A DNA stretch of 64,000 nt from Winogradskyella vidalii (lineage in GTDB: Bacteria > Bacteroidota > Bacteroidia > Flavobacteriales > Flavobacteriaceae): positions 310,001 through 374,000 of the forward strand of contig NZ_JABFDG010000001.1 of assembly GCF_013403955.1 (NCBI RefSeq), written 5' to 3'. The notes under the pieces are model-generated. The model was not told the origin of the DNA, did no database searches, and was given only the letters and a program-made list of their open reading frames with translations. The position numbers and the translations under genes were made by a program. Of this stretch, positions 17,085 through 26,058 are shown piece by piece. The stretch's first letter is position 1. Each line of letters starts with the position of its first letter.

Positions 17085-19391
17085 ATGAATCTAGATTATA
17101 TCATACCAAACAATTGGTCAATCTTAGAAGAAGGATTCGATCCTCAACAAGTAAAAGCATCAGAAAGTTTGTTCAGTATCGGAAATGGTGCTATGGGACA
17201 ACGTGCCAATTTCGAAGAAAAATACTCAGGCCCCACCTTTCAAGGAAGCTATATTGCAGGCGTTTATTACCCTGATAAAACCAGAGTAGGTTGGTGGAAA
17301 AATGGCTATCCAGAGTATTTTGCAAAAGTATTAAATGCACCTAATTGGATTGGAATTAATGTTTCTATTAACGGTGAGGCTTTAGATTTATACACCTGTA
17401 AAAACGTAAAAAACTTTCGTCGAGAACTGAACATGAAAGAAGGTTGGCTTTCGCGTAGTTTTGTAGCAACGCTTCAAAATGACATTGAGGTTGAGATTAA
17501 TGTGAAGCGCTTTTTAAGTTTAGATAAAGACGAATTAGGAGCTATTGATTATTCCGTGAAGCCATTAAATGCTGATGCGACAATCACTTACCAACCTTAC
17601 TTAGATGGTGGTATTACTAATGAGGATACCAACTGGGATGATAAATTTTGGGATTTATTAAAAGTATCTCAAGATGGTGAAAAAGCCTTTATAGAATCTA
17701 AAACCATGAAGACTGAGTTTTACACTTGTACATTTATGGAATCTCAATTGTTTCATAATGGCACCCAAGTTCAAATTCCTTCAGAAAAAGAAGCAACCGA
17801 AACAACAATTGTATTTTCTTATTCGCAAAAGGTGGTTAAAGGCGAAACGTTTTCTATTCATAAGTTTGCTGGGTATACCGTAGATCGTAATCACGACAAA
17901 AACGAATTAGTTGTTGCTGCAAAATCAGTTTTAGAGCAAGCCACAACTGCAGGTTTTTCAAAATTATTAGACGACCAAAAACAAGCTTGGGCTAATATTT
18001 GGGATATGGCAGATATCACCATTGAAGGTGATGTGAAAGCACAACAAGGGATTCGTTTTAATATTTTCCATCTAAACCAAACGTATTTAGGTACTGATGC
18101 AACGTTAAATATTGGTCCCAAAGGATTTACAGGCGAAAAATATGGCGGTAGTACTTATTGGGATACGGAAGCTTATTGTATTCCATTTTACATGGCTACT
18201 AAAGATCAAGAAGTAGCTAGAAACCTCTTGACTTACCGTTATAATCATCTTGATAAAGCTATTGAAAACGCTGAAAAATTAGGCTTTACTAATGGTGCGG
18301 CGTTATATCCTATGGTGACTATGAATGGTGAAGAAAGTCACAACGAATGGGAAATTACCTTCGAAGAAATCCATAGAAATGGGGCTATTGCTTATGCGAT
18401 TTTTAACTATTACAGGTATACAGGCGACTTTAGTTACATTCCAGAAATGGGACTCGAAGTATTAATTGGTATTGCACGTTTTTGGCATCAAAGAGCAAAT
18501 TTCTCTACTGATAAAAATAAATATGTCATTCTTGGTGTAACCGGGCCAAATGAATACGAAAACAACATCAATAATAATTGGTACACAAATTATATAGCGA
18601 AATGGTGTATTGATTATGCGCTTGAAATGATAGAAAAAGTTAAAGAGGGTTATAATGATGATTACGCTAGAGTTTCAGGTAAAACAAAAATTACACATGA
18701 AGAATTAGCACTCTGGAAAAATGTCGCAGATGAGATGTATTTTCCATATTCTGAAGAGCATCAAATTTACCTTCAGCAAGATGGTTTCTTAGATAAAGAA
18801 TTGATTACAGTTGAAGATTTAGATAAAACCCAACGCCCAATTAACCAAAAATGGTCTTGGGATAGAATTTTACGTTCGCCTTACATTAAACAAGCCGATA
18901 CGCTTCAAGGATTTTATTTCTTTGAAGATCATTTTTCAACTGAAGAATTAGAACGTCATTTTGATTTTTACGAGCCATTTACCGTTCATGAAAGTTCATT
19001 ATCGCCCTGTGTACACAGTATACAAGCTGCTAAGTTAGACCGTATGGAACAGGCTTATACCTTCTATTTACGAACATCGCGTTTAGATTTAGATGATTAT
19101 AATCACGAAGTGCATGAAGGTCTACACATCACCTCAATGGCAGGTACTTGGATGAGTATCGTTGAAGGTTTTGGTGGTATGCGTGTTACAAATGACACCT
19201 TATCGTTTGAACCTAAAATCCCAGAACAATGGGAAGGTTATTCTTTTAAAGTGAATTTTAGACACCAAATAATTAAAGTCAGTGTTAACCAAAATGAAAC
19301 ACAATTTAAGCTTGAAGGCGATAAAGATTTACAGATTTTGGTGAATGGAAAACCGGTTACTATTAGTACAAATAATGTTGTAACGGTTTAA
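17085..19391 (+). CDS. GH65 maltose phosphorylase
   Basis: Cytoplasmic enzyme that splits maltose with phosphate into glucose and beta-glucose 1-phosphate. It has 768 aa, the normal size, with an N-terminal beta-sandwich and an (alpha/alpha)6 barrel. Motifs seen are GGSTYWDTEAYC (about 354-365), HNEWEITFEEIHRNGAIAYA (about 419-438), and GPNEYEN (487-493), whose E490 corresponds to the general acid of Lactobacillus maltose phosphorylase. No signal peptide. The neighbouring pgmB consumes its product. Kojibiose or trehalose phosphorylase activity is possible within GH65, but the locus argues for maltose. Confidence 0.92.
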   Translation: MNLDYIIPNNWSILEEGFDPQQVKASESLFSIGNGAMGQRANFEEKYSGPTFQGSYIAGVYYPDKTRVGWWKNGYPEYFAKVLNAPNWIGINVSINGEALDLYTCKNVKNFRRELNMKEGWLSRSFVATLQNDIEVEINVKRFLSLDKDELGAIDYSVKPLNADATITYQPYLDGGITNEDTNWDDKFWDLLKVSQDGEKAFIESKTMKTEFYTCTFMESQLFHNGTQVQIPSEKEATETTIVFSYSQKVVKGETFSIHKFAGYTVDRNHDKNELVVAAKSVLEQATTAGFSKLLDDQKQAWANIWDMADITIEGDVKAQQGIRFNIFHLNQTYLGTDATLNIGPKGFTGEKYGGSTYWDTEAYCIPFYMATKDQEVARNLLTYRYNHLDKAIENAEKLGFTNGAALYPMVTMNGEESHNEWEITFEEIHRNGAIAYAIFNYYRYTGDFSYIPEMGLEVLIGIARFWHQRANFSTDKNKYVILGVTGPNEYENNINNNWYTNYIAKWCIDYALEMIEKVKEGYNDDYARVSGKTKITHEELALWKNVADEMYFPYSEEHQIYLQQDGFLDKELITVEDLDKTQRPINQKWSWDRILRSPYIKQADTLQGFYFFEDHFSTEELERHFDFYEPFTVHESSLSPCVHSIQAAKLDRMEQAYTFYLRTSRLDLDDYNHEVHEGLHITSMAGTWMSIVEGFGGMRVTNDTLSFEPKIPEQWEGYSFKVNFRHQIIKVSVNQNETQFKLEGDKDLQILVNGKPVTISTNNVVTV

Positions 19392-19400
19392 TTTAAATAA

Positions 19401-19432
19401 GATCTAGCAGGTTTTTAAAACCTAGCAGGTCT
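19401..19432. repeat. CCTAGCAGG palindromic repeat, copy 1
   Basis: Two CCTAGCAGG-type half-sites (the first reads TCTAGCAGG) face each other around TTTTAAAA, forming a hairpin whose only internal mismatch is the AGC/AGC centre. It lies between the GH65 gene and the first plus-strand GH13 gene. Confidence 0.75.
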
Positions 19433-19446
19433 ATAATAAAAAATAT

Positions 19447-19491
19447 CCTACAAGGCATGTGCTGAACTTGATTCAGTATCTAACTTGTAGG
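19447..19491. repeat. CCTACAAG palindrome interrupted by a second repeat
   Basis: CCTACAAG (19447-19454) and CTTGTAGG (19484-19491) are perfect inverted arms. Between them lies GTGCTGAACTTGATTCAG with its surroundings, itself an imperfect palindrome of a different kind. It looks like one repeat nested in another. Confidence 0.5.
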
Positions 19492-19543
19492 TATTTGTTT
19501 AAGGTTGCAATAACGACTTGTTTCATTTTTAAAATCAATTACA

Positions 19544-21484
19544 ATGAAAACGCTAAAACTAACTCTATTAACGCTACTAGTTGCAATCGTGTTTTCGTGT
19601 CAAGAAACCACATCTGAGAAAAAAGTGGTTTCAGAACCTGTAACTAAAATCCAAAACGATATTGAAAAAGTGGAGCCACCTCATTGGTGGATTGGTTTCA
19701 AAAATAAAAACGTACAATTATTGGTAAAGCATCCTAATATTGGGAAAGCGACAGCAACAATTAATTATACTGGTGTTAGCTTAGTGGAAACACATAAAGC
19801 AGATAGTCCTAATTATCTATTCTTAGATTTAGAGATTTCTGGAACGGCAAAAGCAGGGCAATTCAATATTATATTTCAACTTGGAGACCAATCCGAATTA
19901 ATTCAAACCTATGAGTTAAAATCAAGAGAAAAAGCAGCAGAAGACTATGTTGGTTTTAATAGTTCCGATGCTACTTACCTTATTACACCAGACCGTTTTG
20001 CAAATGCGAATCCTAATAATGATTTCGTGAAGGGTTTATTAGAACAAGGTATAGATAGAACTGAAGATTATGCTCGGCATGGTGGCGATTTACAAGGGAT
20101 AACTAATCATTTAGATTATATAGAAGACTTAGGATTTACAGCCGTTTGGCCTTGTCCTGTATTAATAAATGATATGCCAAGTGGTTCGTATCATGGTTAT
20201 GCTATGACCGATTTTTATAAAGTAGACCCAAGATTTGGAACTTTAGAAGACTATAAAAAATTGGCTTCAGATTTAGATTCTAGAGAGATGAAACTCATTA
20301 TGGACCAAGTAGCGAATCATTGTGGGTTAGAACATTGGTGGATGAAAGATTTACCATTCAAAGATTGGGTGAATTATCAAGGAAATTACGAGAAAAACAG
20401 AGATAATTGGAGCAATGAAAAAACTCTAACGTCTAATCACAGACGTACTACTAATCAAGATTTGTACGCTTCAAAAAAAGATAATCAAGGCATGACAGAT
20501 GGTTGGTTTGTTTCTGGTATGCCAGATTTAAATCAACGGAATCCGTTTATGGCTAACTATATTATTCAGAATAGTATTTGGTGGGTAGAAACTTTAGGTT
20601 TAGGAGGCATACGGCAAGATACCTATCCTTATCCAGATAAAGAGTTTATGAGCAATTGGGCAGGTTCAATAATGGAAGAATATCCTAATTTTTCTATTGT
20701 AGGCGAAGAGTGGAGTTACAACCCTTTGCTAATTGCTTATTGGCAAGATGGTCATAAAAATGCAGATGGTTACGATTCTAATTTAAAATCAACCATGGAT
20801 TTTGCCATGCAGAAACATATTGTCGATGCCTTAAACGAAGAGGAGTCATGGGACCTAGGCCTCATAAAAATGTATGAAGGCTTAGCCAACGACTTTGCTT
20901 ATACGTCACCAAAAGATATTATGGCATTTTTAGATAACCATGATAAAAGTCGTGTGTATACAGAATTTAATGGTGATATCAGAAACACTAAAATGGCTTT
21001 AAGTTACCTATTAACAATACCAAGAATTCCTCAAATTTATTACGGAACCGAAATTTTAATGGACGATTTTGATAACCCTGGTGACCACGGATTAATTCGT
21101 ACCGATTTTCCAGGAGGATGGGCAGGTGATACCGTTAATGCATTTACTGGCGAAGGGCTATCTGATGCGCAAAAAGGCATGCAGGCTTATCTTAAAAAAT
21201 TGTTGAACTATAGAAAATCAAGTGAAGCAATCCATGATGGAAAAACCATACATTTTGGACCACAAGATGGTGTTTATGTTTTAGCAAGAATGACAGAGAA
21301 CGAAACCGTAGTGCACATCATTAATAAAAATGAAGACACTCAAGATTTAGATTTATCTCGGTTTGAAGAGTTGGGACTCAATGGTAAAATCTTGAAAAAT
21401 ATAATCACAGAAGAACAGGTTAAATGGAATAATAGTTTGGTGCTAAATCAAAAAGGCAGTTTAATATTGACCACTAAATTTTAA
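19544..21484 (+). CDS. GH13 neopullulanase/cyclomaltodextrinase, SusA-like lipoprotein
   Basis: Probably periplasmic, lipid-anchored enzyme hydrolysing maltodextrins and cyclodextrins. Lipoprotein signal with VFSC (cysteine 19). The N-terminal domain has EPPHWWIGFKNKNVQLLV (44-61), the characteristic opening of SusA-type neopullulanases. GH13 motifs: DQVANH (254-259), GGIRQD with nucleophile D359, VGEEW with acid/base E388, and LDNHD ending at D467. A C-terminal beta domain follows (about 560-646). It is the fourth gene of the plus-strand catabolic arm, separated from GH65 by a 152-base gap filled with repeats. Activity on alpha-1,6 bonds cannot be judged. Confidence 0.92.
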   Translation: MKTLKLTLLTLLVAIVFSCQETTSEKKVVSEPVTKIQNDIEKVEPPHWWIGFKNKNVQLLVKHPNIGKATATINYTGVSLVETHKADSPNYLFLDLEISGTAKAGQFNIIFQLGDQSELIQTYELKSREKAAEDYVGFNSSDATYLITPDRFANANPNNDFVKGLLEQGIDRTEDYARHGGDLQGITNHLDYIEDLGFTAVWPCPVLINDMPSGSYHGYAMTDFYKVDPRFGTLEDYKKLASDLDSREMKLIMDQVANHCGLEHWWMKDLPFKDWVNYQGNYEKNRDNWSNEKTLTSNHRRTTNQDLYASKKDNQGMTDGWFVSGMPDLNQRNPFMANYIIQNSIWWVETLGLGGIRQDTYPYPDKEFMSNWAGSIMEEYPNFSIVGEEWSYNPLLIAYWQDGHKNADGYDSNLKSTMDFAMQKHIVDALNEEESWDLGLIKMYEGLANDFAYTSPKDIMAFLDNHDKSRVYTEFNGDIRNTKMALSYLLTIPRIPQIYYGTEILMDDFDNPGDHGLIRTDFPGGWAGDTVNAFTGEGLSDAQKGMQAYLKKLLNYRKSSEAIHDGKTIHFGPQDGVYVLARMTENETVVHIINKNEDTQDLDLSRFEELGLNGKILKNIITEEQVKWNNSLVLNQKGSLILTTKF

Positions 21485-21487
21485 AAA

Positions 21488-21518
21488 GACCTAGCAGATT
21501 TTTAAAATCTAGCAGGTC
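21488..21518. repeat. CCTAGCAGG palindromic repeat, copy 2
   Basis: Variant with arms GACCTAGCAGATTT and AAATCTAGCAGGTC around the centre. It starts 3 bases after the stop of the SusA-like gene and is followed by a degenerate CCTGCAGG...GTAGG palindrome at 21542-21566. It could act as a terminator or RNA 3' end stabiliser. Confidence 0.75.
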
Positions 21519-21580
21519 TTAACATCTAAACAGATACATGTCCTGCAGGTGGAAAAACTGTGTAGGTATAAAAGCTAAAT

Positions 21581-24010
21581 ATGAAAAAAATAATTTACTT
21601 CGTTATAAGTCTATTTTTTACGATTTCAATTACGGCTCAAAATGTAAAGCGTAAGTTTATAGAGGCTGAAAATATTCACGATGGCGGACAAGTGTCGATT
21701 AAAGTGAGTGATGGTTATTATTTAATTAAACCATTGTCTTCTCATAGTGTAGAAACCACCTTTGTTCCAATTGATGAGGAGATAAACCCTATTTCTCATG
21801 CGGTTATTGCAAGCCCCAATATTTCAAACTTTGAAGTTTCCGAAAATGAAAAAACCATAGCAATCCGTACAGACGGTATTCATATTGCAATCACTAAAAG
21901 TCCGTTTCAAATAGCCTACTATTATAAAGACCAACTTATCACATCCGAAAAACGAGGCTATTTCAAAAGTGAACACCAACCTATGGAAATGGTACAAGGT
22001 AACATTGTAGCAAATGCCACCGAAAAAATAGAATTCAACCTTACTAAAGATGAAGTGCTTTACGGAGGAGGAGCTAGAGCTTTGGGTATGAATCGTCGTG
22101 GCAACCGTTTGCCGTTGTATAATAGAGCACATTATGGCTACGAAACACATAGTGAGTTAATGAACTATACGATGCCAATAGTCTTGTCGTCTAATAAATA
22201 CATGATTCACTTCGATAATGCACCAGTTGGCTACCTAGATTTAGACAGTAAAGGCGATAATACTTTAACCTATGAAACCGTATCAGGAAGAAAAACCTAT
22301 CAACTCATCGTAGGTGATTCTTGGATGGATATGATGGATAATTACACTAATTTAACAGGAAAACAACCCATGTTACCGCGTTGGGCTTTAGGTAATTTTT
22401 CAAGTCGTTTTGGCTATCACTCACAAGAAGAAGTAGAAATGACCATCGCTAAATTTAAAGACGAAGAAATTCCTGTGGATGCCATTATTCTCGATTTATA
22501 TTGGTTCGGAAAAGAGTTAAAAGGCACTATGGGGAATTTGGAAGTCTTCCGTGATTCCTTTCCCGATTTTGAAGGCATGGTAAAACGGCTAAATGATAAA
22601 GGTGTAAAAACCATCACCATCACAGAACCGTTTGTTTTAACTACGTCTAAAAAATGGGACGAAGCTGTAGAAAAAGACGTATTAGCTAAGGACTCTATTG
22701 GAAATCCAGCCAAATACGATTTCTATTTTGGAAACACGGGACTCATAGATATTTATAAACCTGAAGGCGAACAGTGGTTTTGGAATATTTACAAAGATAT
22801 CGCCAATATGGGTGTTGCAGGTATGTGGGGCGATTTGGGCGAGCCCGAAGTGCATCCCAATTGGGTACAACATCATACCGGTTCTGCAGATGAAGTCCAT
22901 AATATCTACGGACACGATTGGGCACGGCTCATCCACGAAGGTTATCAGCGCGATTTTCCAAACACAAGACCCTTCATTTTAATGCGCGCTGGCTATTCGG
23001 GTTCGCAACGTTACGGTATGGTTCCATGGTCTGGCGATGTCAATAGAACTTGGGGAGGTTTACAATCTCAACCAGAAATTGCCCTACAAATGGGCATGCA
23101 AGGTTTGGCTTATATGCATAGTGATTTAGGCGGATTTGCAGGCGATAATTTAGATGATGAGTTGTATGTGCGTTGGTTGCAATACGGCGTGTTTAATCCT
23201 ATTTTTAGACCACATGCACAAGAAGATGTGCCTAGTGAACCTGTTTTTAGAAGCGAGAAAGCAAAAGCTTTAGCCAAAGAAGCGATTGAATTACGCTATA
23301 AATTATTGCCCTACAATTACAACTTGGTGTATGAAAATAACCAATCTGGTAAACCGTTGATGCGACCGCTATTTTTTGAAGAAGCAGATAATCTTCAGTT
23401 ATACGATTACTCAAAAACTTATTTATGGGGGAATAATATTTTAGTATCACCAGTTTTGGAAGCTAGCATAACAGAACAAGAGGTTTATTTTCCAAAAGGA
23501 AATGCGTGGTGCGATTTTTATACTGATGAAAAGATTGAAGGTGGACAAACAAAAATAGTTCAACTAAACGAAAATACGATTCCAACTTTTGTAAGGGCAG
23601 GTGCTATTATTCCGATGGCAAAATCAATACAATCAACAACGGATTATAATAGTGATAATCTTGAATTACACTATTATTTTGATTCCAACACACCAAAAAC
23701 GACGTACCATTTATATGATGATAATGGTGTTGAAGCTCATGTGCAAAATTATCAATTAATGACTTTTAAAGCCGAATTAAAAGCAACTAATCTGCAATTC
23801 AAATTTGAAGTGCGTGCGGATTCAAGTCATGTTTCAAAAGCGAAAGCCATAGACTTGATTATTCATAATATTCAAAAGAAACCAAAACAGGTTAAGGTTG
23901 CAGGTAAGAAAGTCGCTGTTAAATATAATGCGGAATTTAATATAATGACGGTTCCTGTAACTTGGGATACTTCAGAAGTAAAAGAAATCAAAATCAAACT
24001 AAAAAAATAA
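21581..24010 (+). CDS. GH31 alpha-glucosidase
   Basis: Exported alpha-glucosidase releasing glucose from maltodextrin ends. Signal peptide 1-19/20 (SITAQ) without a lipobox cysteine, so probably soluble periplasmic. The galactose-mutarotase-like N-terminal domain and barrel have the GH31 motifs GMWGDLGEPE (nucleophile D418) and YGMVPWSGDVNRTW (acid/base D486). The C-terminal beta domains contain LLPYNYNLVY and TFVRAGAIIPM. The length of 809 aa is normal. The next GH13 gene follows after 4 bases, the tightest junction in this arm and the only one without a repeat, so the two are probably coupled. Related GH31 activities (isomaltosidase, xylosidase) cannot be excluded. Confidence 0.9.
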   Translation: MKKIIYFVISLFFTISITAQNVKRKFIEAENIHDGGQVSIKVSDGYYLIKPLSSHSVETTFVPIDEEINPISHAVIASPNISNFEVSENEKTIAIRTDGIHIAITKSPFQIAYYYKDQLITSEKRGYFKSEHQPMEMVQGNIVANATEKIEFNLTKDEVLYGGGARALGMNRRGNRLPLYNRAHYGYETHSELMNYTMPIVLSSNKYMIHFDNAPVGYLDLDSKGDNTLTYETVSGRKTYQLIVGDSWMDMMDNYTNLTGKQPMLPRWALGNFSSRFGYHSQEEVEMTIAKFKDEEIPVDAIILDLYWFGKELKGTMGNLEVFRDSFPDFEGMVKRLNDKGVKTITITEPFVLTTSKKWDEAVEKDVLAKDSIGNPAKYDFYFGNTGLIDIYKPEGEQWFWNIYKDIANMGVAGMWGDLGEPEVHPNWVQHHTGSADEVHNIYGHDWARLIHEGYQRDFPNTRPFILMRAGYSGSQRYGMVPWSGDVNRTWGGLQSQPEIALQMGMQGLAYMHSDLGGFAGDNLDDELYVRWLQYGVFNPIFRPHAQEDVPSEPVFRSEKAKALAKEAIELRYKLLPYNYNLVYENNQSGKPLMRPLFFEEADNLQLYDYSKTYLWGNNILVSPVLEASITEQEVYFPKGNAWCDFYTDEKIEGGQTKIVQLNENTIPTFVRAGAIIPMAKSIQSTTDYNSDNLELHYYFDSNTPKTTYHLYDDNGVEAHVQNYQLMTFKAELKATNLQFKFEVRADSSHVSKAKAIDLIIHNIQKKPKQVKVAGKKVAVKYNAEFNIMTVPVTWDTSEVKEIKIKLKK

Positions 24011-24014
24011 TAGA

Positions 24015-25895
24015 ATGCACTTAAAAAATATTATCTTAATTGCTTTAGTTTTTACAGTGTTTGTTGGATGTAAAAAAGAAGTAAAAGTAGCGCCAAAATC
24101 AAAGGAAATTCAAGCGGAAATGAAGAAAAAAGAAGTCGTTTATCAAGTTTTTACACGTTTGTTCGGGAATACCAGTACTAACAATACACCTTGGGGAACA
24201 CTCGAAGAAAACGGGGTAGGAAAATTCAATGATTTTACGGATAAGGCATTAGCAGAAATTAAAAACTTAGGTGTTACGCATATTTGGTATACAGGTGTTC
24301 CGCATCACGATGTGATTACCGATTATACCGAATTTGGTATTTCTAACGATGACCCTGATATCGTAAAAGGGCGTGCAGGTTCACCATATGCGGTTAAGGA
24401 TTATTATAATGTAAATCCAGATTTGGCGGTTAACGTAGACAATCGATTAGAAGAGTTTGAAGCCTTAATTGAACGTTCGCATAAAGCAGGGTTAAAAGTG
24501 ATTATCGATATCGTTCCTAATCACGTTGCTCGTAATTACCATAGTATCACTAATCCGGAAGGAACTACCGATTTTGGTGCCGAAGACGATAAAACAAAAA
24601 CCTATGACGTTAATAACAATTTTTATTATAATCCAGGTGAAGCTTTTGTAGTGCCGGAATGGAAAAATGGCTACCAACCTTTAGGTGGAGAACAGCATCC
24701 TAAGGCCGATAGTAAGTTTGAAGAAATTCCTGCAAAATGGACAGGGAATGGTTCTAGAGCATCGCAACCAGACATGAACGATTGGTACGAAACGGTAAAA
24801 GTAAACTACGGGATTTCTCCAGAAGGCAGAAAAGATTTTGACGAATTACCAGATGGTTTCGATAATGAAGATTATAAAAAGCACTTTGAATTCTGGAGAG
24901 GTAAAACGGTTCCAAGTTCTTGGATAAAATTCAAGGATATCGCGTTGTACTGGACCGAAAAAGGTGTCGATGGTTTCCGTTATGATATGGCAGAAATGGT
25001 ACCTGTAGAGTTTTGGAGTTATATGAATTCAGCTATAAAAATGGAAAATCCAGATGCTTTTTTATTAGCAGAGGTTTACAATCCAAGTTTATATAGAGAT
25101 TACATTCGAAAAGGGAAAATGGACTATTTATATGACAAAGTACAGTTATACGACACCTTAAAACACGTGATGCAAGGGCATGGTAGCACCAATAATGTAC
25201 CACCAATTTTAGATGATTTACGGGATATTGAGCACAACATGCTTCATTTCTTAGAAAACCACGATGAACAACGTATTGCCAGTCCAGATTTTGCAGGTAA
25301 TGCAGCAAAAGGGAAACCAGCGATGGTGGTCTCTGCAACCTCGTCAACAGCACCAACCATGATTTATTTCGGTCAGGAATTTGGAGAAGCAGGCGCTGAA
25401 GATTTAGGTTTTGGCGACCCAACACGAACCTCAATTTTTGATTATGGCTCAGTACCTAGTCAGGTGCGTTGGGTTAACGATAAAAAGTTCGATGGCGGAC
25501 AATCTACTAAAGAAGAAAAGGAGCTTCGTGGCTTTTACAAACGTTTATTGAATTTTACGATTAATAGTTCCGCTTTAATGGGAGAGTATCAAGATATTCA
25601 GCATTACAATCATCAACATACGGAATGGTATAATGATAAAGTATTATCGTTTGTGCGTTGGAGTGAAGACGAGAAGTTGATTATTATTTCAAATTTTAAT
25701 GCTGATAACACCTATGGATTTGAGTTGCAACTTCCTGAAGATTTGGTAGAAAAACTAAAACTTGAAGATGGTGAATACAACGTAAAAGATCAATTGTATA
25801 ATAAGTACACTTCGACGTTAAAAGTTGAAAATGGTAAAGCCGAAGTTAGAATTGATATCCAACCCTTAGAGTCGTTTATTTTAAAAATTAATTAG
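24015..25895 (+). CDS. GH13 alpha-amylase family lipoprotein
   Basis: Lipid-anchored glycoside hydrolase acting on alpha-glucans. Lipobox VFVGC with cysteine 19, then a charged linker and a GH13 barrel with no N-terminal binding domain. Motifs: DIVPNH (165-170), GFRYD with nucleophile D324, LAEVYN with acid/base E353, and LENHDEQR with H416-D417. The C-terminal beta domain spans about 530-626. It follows the GH31 gene after 4 bases. The exact specificity (alpha-amylase, maltogenic or oligo-1,6-glucosidase) is not evident. The locus has three other GH13 genes, so a division of labour is likely. Confidence 0.9.
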   Translation: MHLKNIILIALVFTVFVGCKKEVKVAPKSKEIQAEMKKKEVVYQVFTRLFGNTSTNNTPWGTLEENGVGKFNDFTDKALAEIKNLGVTHIWYTGVPHHDVITDYTEFGISNDDPDIVKGRAGSPYAVKDYYNVNPDLAVNVDNRLEEFEALIERSHKAGLKVIIDIVPNHVARNYHSITNPEGTTDFGAEDDKTKTYDVNNNFYYNPGEAFVVPEWKNGYQPLGGEQHPKADSKFEEIPAKWTGNGSRASQPDMNDWYETVKVNYGISPEGRKDFDELPDGFDNEDYKKHFEFWRGKTVPSSWIKFKDIALYWTEKGVDGFRYDMAEMVPVEFWSYMNSAIKMENPDAFLLAEVYNPSLYRDYIRKGKMDYLYDKVQLYDTLKHVMQGHGSTNNVPPILDDLRDIEHNMLHFLENHDEQRIASPDFAGNAAKGKPAMVVSATSSTAPTMIYFGQEFGEAGAEDLGFGDPTRTSIFDYGSVPSQVRWVNDKKFDGGQSTKEEKELRGFYKRLLNFTINSSALMGEYQDIQHYNHQHTEWYNDKVLSFVRWSEDEKLIIISNFNADNTYGFELQLPEDLVEKLKLEDGEYNVKDQLYNKYTSTLKVENGKAEVRIDIQPLESFILKIN

Positions 25896-25906
25896 GAATA
25901 CGCTTT

Positions 25907-25977
25907 CCTGCAAGGTTTCAAAAACCTTGTAGGTATTAAAAGTTGATTTAACCAGGTTTCAAAAACCTAGCAGGTCT
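25907..25977. repeat. Pair of palindromic repeats after the GH13 gene
   Basis: 25907-25933 has arms CCTGCAAGGTTT / AAACCTTGTAGG, and 25951-25977 is a shortened CCTAGCAGG copy (ACCAGGTTT... AAACCTAGCAGGTCT). Both belong to the set of repeats in this operon's gaps. Confidence 0.7.
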
Positions 25978-25994
25978 AAAAAATAATTAATAAC

Positions 25995-26044
25995 CGTCAC
26001 TTCGAGTGAATTTGTGAAGCATGAACAAATTTGTATCGAGAAGT
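25995..26044. repeat. Imperfect 50-base inverted repeat (CACTTCGAGTG type)
   Basis: Left arm ACTTCGAGTGAATTTGT and right arm ACAAATTTGTATCGAGAAGT pair with a small offset around GAAGCATGA. This resembles a dispersed intergenic repeat common in Flavobacteriaceae. It ends 14 bases before the next GH13 start codon, so it would lie in the ribosome-binding region of that gene. Confidence 0.6.
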
Positions 26045-26058
26045 AATAATAAAAACAC

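Noticed and set aside
25033..25434. 133-codon minus-strand ORF
   Set aside because: Antisense to the catalytic part of the GH13 gene; no recognisable features.
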